From: Hexactinellida sp. DTS-2022 | Taxonomy: Eukaryota > Porifera > Hexactinellida | NCBI GenBank assembly: GCA_028753945.1 | Contig: JAPNXP010000006.1 | Location: forward strand, 3,906,001 to 3,970,000 | Direction of reading: 5' to 3' | DNA: 64,000 nucleotides | In this document: one piece after another, positions 1 to 12,300 of the stretch | Numbering within the stretch: the stretch's first letter is position 1 | Layout: each line of letters opens with the position of its first letter | Notes under the pieces: generated by a model | What the model saw: the letters and a program-made list of their open reading frames with translations, nothing else | Database searches by the model: none | What the model was told of the DNA's origin: nothing | Translations under genes and position numbers: made by a program

Positions 1-60
1 TGTAACTAAATTTAACTATGTATTCTTCATATAAACTAAATAAGAGAATCTAAAACTTAC

Positions 61-360
61 CAACTTCACATGTCAAGTATACGTGTTCATTAGTACCGCA
101 ATTATGATCATTACGATGGGAACATTCCAATAGACTTGATTCATTCCCGTAGCAGCGAACATCATCGAGGGTGAAGATTGTAGTCCTGTTAGGATGCACC
201 TGGTAACTTTCAAAACTTGATGCTCGCTTAAACCCAAGATTTCTACATGCGACATTGGAATCCAATATGTCCCAATAGTCATCACACACATAACCCCATC
301 CATTGTAATAGTATTCAAGTAGTCCTTCGTGTCCATGGTTAAGTCTAAGCTCGCCGTTCA
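61..360 (-). CDS. SRCR exon 16, domain A8 (last visible exon)
   Basis: 300 nt, phase 1-1. It is the most diverged A copy: it starts NGELRLNHG where the others start NGDVRLSHG, reads ACRNLGF, and uses a CTCAG acceptor. It still ends in phase 1 at a GTAAG donor, so the gene continues beyond position 1. Confidence 0.9.
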
Positions 361-3300
361 CTGAGAGAGGAAATTGAGTTGAAATAGATGTAATAACAAT
401 TAGCCATTTAAGAAAATTTTAGAACGTTAATTTTAAGAATTATGTCACTATAGAATCTGTAGTTTCTAAGATTTAGAACAAGATAGCTGTAGATCCTAAA
501 TGTAGATCCTAAATGCTGGTTTTAAGATGTACGCTCGTAAAGCGGCCGTTAATTGAGTCGTTTAAATCTGACATAAATCAATAAAGGTCACAAGCAGTCT
601 TTGTGAGAGATTGAAATGTTATCTAGGTGAACAAGTATGCTGAAAAAACGACTTTGCAGTTAAAGATTTCTTAAAATAATATTTACTAGCGCGCTTCGCT
701 TGCAAGGTCGCTTCACGGCAGTATACAACCACACACCAACCGTTTCGCGGTTGTTATTTGGATTAATAATTAGTACTATACTAACATTTGTTATCGCTTA
801 AATTATAAACACAATTGTTATTTGTGTGTATGTGTGTATGTGTGTGTCTTCGTCCAAAATTAAAAGGAAAGAAAAGAAAATTTGACAGTGACTAACTTGG
901 CGAGGGGTAGGAAATGTTGAGTAGAAACATAAATTTGTTGTCGGATGCCAAATGTAATATATGTATTTGTTTAGTTATTAACTTATTTCATATTTAATTA
1001 TTCTTGTATATTCACTATCACTATAATTATCAGGACATGCAAATATCCGAAATACTATAAACACACAACAATTGTGTTTTAACGTTATAGATTACTATGA
1101 CCCTATAATTTGTAAAATAAAAAATGCGAAAGGTCATTTGTTAATTGTAATAAGTGATTTATTTGCGATTTATTAATAACGAATTTAAAACAATAGTGGA
1201 CCATTGTTGTTGGTTATAAATTAAAAAGGTATAAACATATACTTCAATCGAAAAATTCAAAATTACCTGGTCGGATACAATCTATTACAGCTATGGAATT
1301 TGAGCTACATGATTGTTGAGTAGTATTGCAGTCGCATAGAGAAGTTTCATTTCCATCACAGACGAGGGCATTGAAATAGATTGGAAAGCTTTCAGTTGCT
1401 TCGTTGAGTATGATGCCGTTTTTGATAGAACGCAGTCCGTAATCACCTTGCTCTAGGCAAATTAAATTAGCCTCAATCTCGGTAAAGTTTTCAGAGCATA
1501 CATAGTGCCATTGTTCGTTAATGAAATACCTCACTTCTTGGGAAGATTCATCTCTATTGTATAAGGTTGTGTCGCAACCCTCTATATGAAACATTCATAA
1601 ATATAAGGCATTTTGCTTTATAATAATTCGACTCATGGAATCATCCGTTTCCGAAATGGTTCGATATCGTATGTTGAATGTTTGGCATGGAGAAACAAAA
1701 TATTATCGGTGTTATACAAATGGCGATGATTCATAGATTTATTCATCTATTTTATGAAGACAATGAATATTTACTTATAATTTAGCTATTTAGATTCTTG
1801 CAATAATTTTCCAAAGTAGTTTATTCAGCAAATTTAAACTGAATAGTATAAAACTTACCAACATCACATGTTAAGTACACATGTTCGTAGGTTCCACAAT
1901 CATGACTAGTTCTATGAGAACAATTCAATAAATGCCATTCATTTCCGATGCAGCGAACATCATCAAGGGTGAAGACAGCAGTCCTGTTAGGATGCACCTG
2001 GCTTACTCTAAAACTTGATGCTTTCTTAAAACCGAGATCTCTACATGCGACATTAGAATCCAATATGTCCCAATAGTCATCACACACATAACCCCATCCA
2101 TTGTGATAATATTCAAGTAGTCCTTCGTGTCCATGGCTCAGACGAACGTCACCATTGTCTAAAAACGAAAATTTGAAATTGAATAAATGTTAGAGGTTCT
2201 TAACAAACAATCTGAATTCAGAATTAGTACATTCTATTTGCCACATAATCAATGTTCATAAATTATATATTTAATTAATTAATTATATGGTCAGGAGTTT
2301 AACACTTCAATTAAATTGTAAATTCAAATATGATATATTCCTATTTTATTTTAGTTGACATATCCTTTTATGTCAGCGTTGAAGCATCTACAAATGTTAT
2401 TAACTGAAAGAAGCTTGAATGTATTATTACAAATTTATTGTTCAAATACTTTTGATCGTTTGGCGTAAATGAAAAAGGTATAAACATATACTTCAATCAA
2501 AAAATTCTAAATTACCTGGTAGGAAACATTCTATTACAGCTATAGAATTTGAGCTACATGATTGTTGAGTAGTATTGCAGTCGCATAGATTATTTTCATT
2601 TCCATCACAGACGAGGGCATTGAGATAGATTGGAAAGCTTTCAGTTGCTTCGTTGAGTATGATGCCGTTTTGGATAGAACGCACTCCATAATCACCTTGC
2701 TCTAGGCAAATCAAATTAGCCTCAATCTCGGTAAAGTTTTCAGAGCATAAATAGTGCCATTGTTCGTTAATGAAATACCTCACTTCTTGGGAAGATTCAT
2801 TTCTATTGTATAAGGCGGTGTCGCAACCCTCTATATGAAACATTCATAAATATAAGGCATTTTGCTATTTAATAATTCGACTCATGGAATCATCCGTTTC
2901 CGAAATGGTTCGATTTCGTATGTTGAAATGTTTGGCATGGAGAAACAAAATATTATCGGTGTTATACAAATGGCGATGATTCATAGATTTATTAATTTAT
3001 TTTATGAAGACAATGAATATTTACTTATAATTTAGCTACAGTAGTGTTTGCCTAATAGCAATTGCTCTAATAGCAATATTGCTCTATTCGCAAGTTACTT
3101 TTTGTCCCCATGCGAGCATTTAATGTTAAATTTGTTCCTCTAATAGCAAGTTCGCCCATTAGAAAGGAAATTTCGTGCAAAATTCGACTTGCTATTAGGC
3201 GAACACCACTGTATTAAGCATAGATGCATTATACGTAACGTATAACGTATATATGGTGCCATTATACGTTAGGTGAACGTATAATGCCATCATACGTTAG

Positions 3301-6300
3301 AGGATCATATGGTCAAAACGTATAATCATCATACGACGTATAACGTATAATGATTTTATACGATTTTCATTATACGTTCATCATACGTTCATTATACCTT
3401 CATTATACGTTCATTATACGTTACCATACGTTATCATACGTTCATCATACGTTATCATACGTTCATTATACGTTACCATACGTTATCATACGTTCATCAT
3501 ACGTTCATTATACGTTCATCATACGTTCATTATACGTTCATTATACGTTACCATACGTTATGTATCGAAGAAACCTGTCTTCCTTAGCATCACTAATAGT
3601 CACGTTTTAGTTTTTACTAAATTGACTAAATTCAGTTTCATCGTATGATGGTATCATACGTTGGCCATTTGTTATACGTTGATTATACGCTCGAACGTAT
3701 ATATGATCCATTATACGTATATATGATCCATTATACGCTCCCCGAACGTATAACGTATGATCGTATAATGCATCTATGGTATTAAGATTATTGCAATAAT
3801 TTTCCAAAGTATTTTTATCAACAAATTTAAACTGAATAGAATAAAACTTACCAACATCACATGTTAAGTACACATGTTCGTAGGTTCCACAATTATGATT
3901 AGTATTATGAGAACAATTCAATAAATGCCATTCATTTCCGATGCAGCGAACATCATCAAGGGTGAAGACAGCAGTCCTGTTAGGATGCACCTGGCTTACT
4001 CTAAAACTTGATGCTTTCTTAAATCCGAGATCTCTACATGCGACATTAGAATCCAATATGTCCCAATAGTCATCACACACATAACCCCATCCATTGTGAT
4101 AATATTCAAGTAGTCCTTCGTGTCCATGGCTCAGACGAACATCACCATTGTCTAAAACAAAAATTTGAAATTGAATAAATGTTAGAGGTTCTTAACAAAC
4201 AATCTGAATTCAGAATTAGTACATTCTATTTGCCACATAATCAATGTTCATAAATTATATTTTTATTTAATTAATTATATGGTTAGGAGTTTAACACTTC
4301 AATTAAATTGTAAATTCAAATATGATATATTCCTATTTTATTTTAGTTGACATATCCTTTTATGTCAGCGTTGAAGCATCTACAAATGTTATTAACTGAA
4401 AGAAGCTTGAATGTATTATTACAAATTTATTGTTCAAATACTTTTGATCGTTGGCGTAAATTAAAAGGTACAAACATATAATTCGATCGAAAAATTCAAA
4501 ATTACCTGGAAGGATACATTCTATCACAGCTATGGAATTTGAGCTACATGATTGTTGAGTAGTATTGCAGTCGCATAGAGAAGTTTCATTTCCATCACAT
4601 ACGAGGGCATTGAAATAGATTGGAAAGCTTTCAGTTGCTTCGTTGAGTATGATGCCGTTTTGGATAGAACGCAGTCCGTAATCACCTTGCTCTAGGCAAA
4701 TTAAATTAGCCTCAATCTCGGTAAAGTTTTCAGAGCATACATAGTGCCATTGTTCGTTAATGAAATACCTCACTTCTTGGGAAGATTCATCTCTATTGTA
4801 TAAGGTTGTGTCGCAACCCTCTATATGAAACATTCATAAATATAAGGCATTTTGCTTTATAATAATTCGACTCATGGAATCATCCGTTTCCGAAATGGTT
4901 CGATATCGTATGTTGAATGTTTGGCATGGAGAAACAAAATATTATCGGTGTTATACAAATGGCGATGATTCATAGATTTATTCATCTATTTTATGAAGAC
5001 AATGAATATTTACTTATAATTTAGCTATTTAGATTCTTGCAATAATTTTCCAAAGTAGTTTATTCAGCAAATTTAAACTGAATAGTATAAAACTTACCAA
5101 CATCACATGTTAAGTACACATGTTCGTAGGTTCCACAATCATGACTAGTTCTATGAGAACAATTCAATAAATGCCATTCATTTCCGATGCAGCGAACATC
5201 ATCAAGGGTGAAGACAGCAGTCCTGTTAGGATGCACCTGGCTTACTCTAAAACTTGATGCTTTCTTAAATCCGAGATCTCTACATGCGACATTGGAATCC
5301 AATATGTCCCAATAGTCATCACACACATAACCCCATCCATTGTAATAATATTCAAGTAATCCTTCGTTTCCATGGCTCAGACGAACATCACCATTGTCTA
5401 AAAACGAAAATTTGGAATTAAATAAATATAAGAAGTTCCTAACTAACAATGAATATCAATTAATGAATAACAAATTCACTTATTCGACTGTCAAACAACT
5501 CTAATGTGACATCCGAATAAAACAATTTGGATAATCCGTACACGAGTCCTTCGATATTCGTAACATCGCAACGGAAAAATACTTTAAACATGTTGCTATA
5601 GTTATAAATTTTCTAGCTTTCGATTTTAAGTAATTTTTATCCAATATCCAAGAAGTGGCATAAGTGTTCCTTTCACGTTCCACTTGTGGCACAAGTGGCA
5701 CAAATTGAAATTCGACTGTATCTCAATGGGAAATAATTGATGTGATTCTAAATTTAGTACTTAGAGTAATTCAATCATGTGGTAATCAAATCTGAATTCA
5801 TAATTAGTACATTCTATTTTCCTCATAATCAATTATCATAATTTTATAATGAATAAATTAATTATCTATCTATCTATGTATCTGTATATTAAAAGCGGAA
5901 TTGTTGTGTGTTTGTTTGTTTGGATGTTTGTCCGTAATTGATTGGAAAGACTACGAGTCCCAGAAAGCTGAAAATTTGTATACAGGGGTAATTTTGTACT
6001 GCGACAACGATCTATTGGTTTTTTAATCAAAATAACGGGATTATGACGTCACAGTTGCGAAAAACAGATATTTTGTACTAGCTTCCCAATTTTGCTCCGA
6101 TCTGTAGAAAATTCAAATCATTAGACGTACACTAAATTCCTACACCTGATAGCAGTTCACGAATTCCCATTTTACTTCTGATTGTGACACAGTTAATTAA
6201 TTAGTCCCTGCACTAATCAACCATAAATAGTGTATCGTACCAACAAAGTGCAAGTGTGTGCTTGTGTGTTTGTGTGTCCAGAATTAATAGAGTCCTTAGA

Positions 6301-9300
6301 AGCTGAAAAATTGGCATGCAGGGGTAATTTTACACGTTGACAACGATCTATTGGTTTTCTAAGCAAATAACGGGATTATGACGTCATAAACGCACATATT
6401 TGAGAATAATTCATTCAGTTTTTATTCGATTCGCCCACAATTTTCGATAATAACACAACATGCAATGAGACACACGTATACCAATTTATGGGAATGTGAC
6501 GTCACGTAGGAGCTAATTTGGATACAGCTCTTACACTTTTGTTTCAATCGACAAATAATTTTGTCACATTATAAAACAGAATGTATTGCATGTCTCTAGA
6601 AATTTTTATAATTTTCGCTTTTACTCTGAGCCAGGTGATAACAAAAATGTAACTTCCAATTGCTGCATCATTGCATATATTGAGGTTTATGATTTAATCT
6701 TCACCTACAATATTTCCGAAATTGCATACTTAATTAATCCAGTTTGGCTTCCATCAGTTTGTTTCTATTCGTGATGTATTTAGCTTACGTCAATGACATA
6801 AGTATGCTTAATATTACTATCAATCTGATTTGTTTTGTTAACAAGAATGCGCTTAGGTCTCTAATGCATTGTTTATTTATTACACCTATATTGGCTTCTA
6901 TGTATAATAAGACTATCAATGGAACCTAGGATTTCTACTAGAAATGAATTAAGTTAATTAAGTAATCTAAGATTTTGGTTCTGCTTAACGATGAGATTTA
7001 TTATGTTAATTATTCCTATCAATTAAATTAAATAATTCACTAACCCAGCTCCTGCAAAATATATATAGTTTATGGAGGGATGTATAAATGTTTATTACTA
7101 TTAAATCAAATAGTTTGCAACCCTGAATGTACCTCTGCATAATAATGGTTTAATGGTGAGAATAAGACCGCGAAGCGGTATTATTCTCATCTTTAAACCA
7201 TTATTATGCAGAGATTAAATCCAGAGTTGGTAAATTACTTTTCAATTTACTGAAATTAATTAATTGCGTATAATTTACCAACACATGTCTCTATTTATTT
7301 GAGCTAACAAAGCAAACGTTTTAATATAGCTGAACGAGCTACCCTTAAGAATTATTGAGCTATTAATTAACTAATAATTATTAACTAATGAGCAATGAGA
7401 ATAACTTACAAACATAATTTCCCAAAACAAATTACAGATACTAATCAAAACCAAAAATGAATTTTAGGCACGGCACAGGTGAATTCATCATTAATATTAT
7501 TGCTTTTTGGGAGGGAAAGGCCGCGAAGCGGCCGTTAATTGTATTGCGTAGTGCCTAACACGAACGAACAAAAGTCGCGAAGCGACTTTTGTGAGAGAGT
7601 GATCCGTCGCGAAGCGACCGAGACCGAAGGGCTCGTATATTAAAAGCGAAATTGTTGTTGTGTGTTTGTTTGTTTGTTTGTGTGTTTACCCAGAATTCAT
7701 TGGAATAACTACTAGTCCCAGTCTCCCAGAAAGCAGAAAATTGTATACAGGCGTAATTTTGTACTGGACAACGATCTATTTGTTTTTGAAGAGAAATATT
7801 ACATTTGAAGGTGAAAAATATGTTAGCTAATAAAAGTCGAGGATTAGCAGACTTCATCAATTAATATAAATAGATCGTGCATAATAGAAAGATTTTCTGA
7901 GGCTGCAATTTGATTGTTTGAAAATAAATTCATCTAACCAATCATTCGTACCTGTATTACATTACATGTTATTTTTTTAGTATTATTTGGAATCGATCTA
8001 TCCTCATCGTGCAGTTGAAATTTATTGAGCTATTAACATGACAATTTGAATTTCCCAAACAATACCAATGTGTAGCATTTTATTAAGGGGACTTTATTAG
8101 GAAAATATTTATTACACCACTGAGATCTATAATTCTAAATGATTAGTTTCAAGGCGTAGTAAGCCTCGCAGCGATCGTCGCGTCAATTGAGGCGTAAAGC
8201 GCCGAACAGTCGCAAAGCGACCGAGACCGAAGGGCCTGTATAGTTAATTAACTTCCATTAACACCTCCATTAAAATATATACATACAAATATCCTATACC
8301 GTATTTATTCGAATAGTAGCCTAGGCGATTATTGTTTTTAGGCCATTTTCTCACGAAGAATTTTTGTGATTTTTCGAGAATATCACATGTTGATGCAATT
8401 TATTTAGTATAGTCGGTTGATAATCGTATTGCGACTAATATTAGATAAATAAATTTACTCAGGGTACCGGTAGTAATCTTATATTTGATAATTTGGGGGG
8501 CTATTATTGGAGGTAGGCGATTATTCGAATAGGGGCTACTATTAGAGTATATACGGTATTCCTATTTATTTTAGTTAACATATCCTTTCATGTCAGTGTT
8601 GAATCATCTACAAATGTTATTACACTGCAAGAAGCTTGAATGTATTATTACCAATTTTATTGTTCAAATACTTTTGATCGTTTGGCGTAAATGAAAAAGG
8701 TATAAACATATACTTCAATCGAAAAATTCTAATTTACCTGGTAGGAAACATTGTATTGCAGCTATGGAATTTGAGCTACATGATTGTTGAGTAGTATTGC
8801 AGTCGCATAGAGAAGTTTCATTTCCATCACAGACGAGGGCATAGGGATAGATTGGAAAGCTTTCAGTTGCTTCGTTGAGTATGATGCCGTTTTGGATAGA
8901 ACGCAGTCCGTAATCACCTTGCTCTAGGCAAATCAAATTAGCCTCAATCTTGGTAAAGTTTTCAGAGCAGACATAGTGCCATTGTTCGTTAATGAAGTAC
9001 CTCACTTCTTGGGAAGATTCATTTCTATTGTATAAGGCGGTGTCGCAACCCTCTATATAAAACAATCATAAATATAAGGCATTTTGCTTAATTCGACTCA
9101 TGGAATCATCCGTCTCTGAAATGGTTCGTTATTGTATGTTGAAACTGTTTGGCATGTAGAAACAAAATATCATCGGTGTTATATTAATGGCGATGATTCA
9201 TAGATTTATTCATTAATTTTATGAGGACAATGAATATTTACTTATAATTTAGCTATTTAAATTCTTGCAATAATTCAGCAAATTTAAACTGAATATAATA

Positions 9301-12300
9301 AAACTTACCAACATCACATGTTAAGTACACATGTTCGTAGGTTCCACAATTATGATTAGTATTATGAGAACAATTCAATAAATGCCATTCATTTCCGGTG
9401 CAGCGAACATCATCGAGGGTGAAGATTGCAGTCCTGTTAGGATGCACCTGGCGTACCAAAAAACTTGATGCTTTCTTAAATCCGAGATCTCTACAAGCGA
9501 CATTGGAATCCCTTATATCCCAAAAGTCATCACACACATAACCCCATCCATTGTGATAATATTCAAGTAGTCCTTCGTGTCCATGGCTCAGACGAACGTC
9601 ACCATTGTCTAAAAAAGAAAATTTGGAATTAAATAAATATAAGAGGTTCCTAACTAACAATAAATATAAATTAAGGAATAACAAATTCACTTATTCGACT
9701 ATCAAACAACTCTAATGTGACATCCGAATAAAACAATTTAGATAATCCGTACACGAGCCCTTCGATATTCCTCACATCGCAACGGAAATACTTTAAACAT
9801 GTTGCTATAGTCAGAAATTTCATATCTTTCGATTTTAAGTCATTTTTATCCAATATCCATGAATGGCATAAGTATTCTTATCACGTGCCACTTGTGGCAC
9901 AAGTGGAACAAATGGAAATGTGACTGTATCTCACTGGAAAATAATTTCTATGATTATAAATTAAGTACCTAGACTAGAGTAATTCGATCGCGTGCTATTC
10001 AAATCTGAAATCAGAATTAATACATTCTATTTGCCACATAATCAATGATCATAAATTATATATTTAATGAATTAATTATATAGTTTAGGAGTTTAACACT
10101 TCAATTAAATTGTAAATTCAAATATGATATATTCCTATTTTATTTTAGTTGACATATCCTTTTATGTCAGTGTTGATGCATCTACAAATATTATAACACT
10201 GAAAGAAGCTTGAATGTATTATTACAAATTTATTGTTCAAATTCTTTTGATCGTTTGGCGTAAATGAAAAAGGTACGAACATATAATTCGATCGAAAAAT
10301 TCAAATTTACCTGGTAGGATACAATCTATTAAAGCTATGGAATTTGAGCTACATGATTGTTGAGTAGTATTGCAGTCGCATAGAGAAGTTTCATTTCCAT
10401 CACAGACGAGGGCATTGAGATAGATTGGAAAGCTTTCAGTTGCTTCGTTGAGTATGATGCCGTTTTGGATTGAACGCAGTCCATAATCACCTTGCTCTAG
10501 GCAAATCAAATTAGCCTCAATCTCGGTAAAGTTTTCAGAGCATACATAGTGCCATTGTTCGTTAATGAAGTACCTCACTTCTTGAGAAGATTCATTTCTA
10601 TTGTATAAGGCGGTGTCGCAACCCTCTATATAAAACATACATAAATATAAGGCATTTTGCTGAATTCCACTCATGGAATCATCCGTCTCTGAAATGGTTC
10701 GTTATTGTACTATGTTGAAACTGTTTAGCATGAAGAAACAAAATATCATCGGTGTTATACAAATGGGGATGATTTATAGATTTATTTATTTATTTTATGA
10801 AGACAATGAATATTTACTAATAGTTTAGCTATTTAAATTCTTGCTATCATTTTTCAAATTTTTTTTTCAACAAATGTAAACTGAATGGAATAAAGCTTAC
10901 CAACATCACATGTTAAGTACACGTGCTCGTAGTATCCACAATTATGACTAGTTCTATGAGAACAATTCAATAAATGCCATTCATTTCCGGTGCAGCGAAC
11001 ATCATCGAGTGTGAAGATTGCAGTCCTGTTAGGATGCAGCTGGCGTACCAAAAAACTTGATGCTTTCTTAAATCCGAGATCTCTACAAGCGACATTGGAA
11101 TCCGCTATGTCCCAATAATCATCACACACATAACCCCATCCATTGTGATAATATTCAAGTAGTCCTTCGTGTCCATGGCTCAGACGAACAGCACCATTGT
11201 CTAAAAACGAAAATTTGAAATTTAATACATATGAGGTTTCTAGCTAACTTTAAGTATAAATTTGTAATTTTTAATTCTCTTATTCGACAGTAGAACAACT
11301 CTTTTAATGCTGTTTATCCTAACATAAGGATATAGTAGTTCTGAAATTGAAAGTTAGTAACAGTTAGCCAACTACAGTTCAAACCGGTTTTTTCTAACCA
11401 TTTCTTTTCAGCTAAAAATAGTAAGAAAAAACCGATAGTTAGAAAAAACCGATGAAAAATACAGTATAGTTGGAATTTCTTACAAAAGATTGCATTACTA
11501 ATAGTTAGAATAAACCGATAAGTTAGAATAACCCGAGTTAGAATAAACCGGTTTCGACTGTACAATATACTGCATATAGTTTATGCTGGCCATTTAGGTG
11601 CTTGTTATGGCCTCGACTTGGTCAACATGAAAATGTGATGCTCGCGTATTACTATAAAGGAGAAACAAAATTTGCATTGTATACAATTAAGTTATTTAAA
11701 TATTCTACGTTTGCACTGCTTTTTGAGGGATCGTCCGTTAAAACATATATAAATTGGTCTAGTATTATAACTTACTAGCCCAATTTAATGTAGCTAGAGG
11801 ATTGTATAGATCCTGGAGAATATTATTATTCAACTATCTACGTATATCTTATATATTAAATCACAATGATTTGTTTTTTGTTTTGTTTGTTTGTTTGTTC
11901 AGAATTGATTGAGGAACTGGTAAGAGCTACAGACTTGAAATTTGGCAGGGAGATAGGGAATACTGTATCTAGAAACAAGTTCTAATATCTAAGAAAAATA
12001 TTCACATCTTCCCTCCCTATAGGTGACAAAACTTTTAGCCTATTAAATTCGAGGGTTTTCAAGTATGGATTAGCAGCTAGCATTCAATTAGTATAAAAGG
12101 ATTTTAGAGTCTCTATCAATAGTTAAGTGTGCATTATAGAATGCCTATCTGAGGCTGTGATTTAATTGGTCTAGAGGAAGTTCATTCATCCAATCAGTTA
12201 TTGTGTTCCGTCTGTCTACCCATACATTTCGAAAATTCCATTGTGTCTATTTGATTATTACCAATCAATACAATAACTTCTCCACAGCCCAAAGTTAGGG

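Larger units (their letters stand above)
5398..8737 (-). other. Long repeat-rich intron of the SRCR gene
   Basis: This is the longest intron of the array (3,340 bp). It holds two related interspersed repeat stretches (about 5880-6560 and 7637-7860) that share text such as CTACGAGTCCCAGAAAGC. It also holds a foldback at 7133-7213, tracts with GCGAAGCG hairpins near 7515-7640 and 8165-8245, and an inverted-repeat element at 8297-8560. No exon with the A or B signature is present. Confidence 0.75.

Noticed and set aside
73-336. 87-residue minus-strand frame
   Set aside because: Out-of-frame shadow of SRCR exon 16.
3350-3610. 86-residue plus-strand frame rich in His/Tyr/Ile/Arg
   Set aside because: It is a translation of the CATTATACGTT minisatellite inside a transposable element.
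7555-7860. 101-residue minus-strand frame
   Set aside because: Lies across an interspersed repeat and a GC-rich hairpin tag inside an SRCR intron; no conserved motif.
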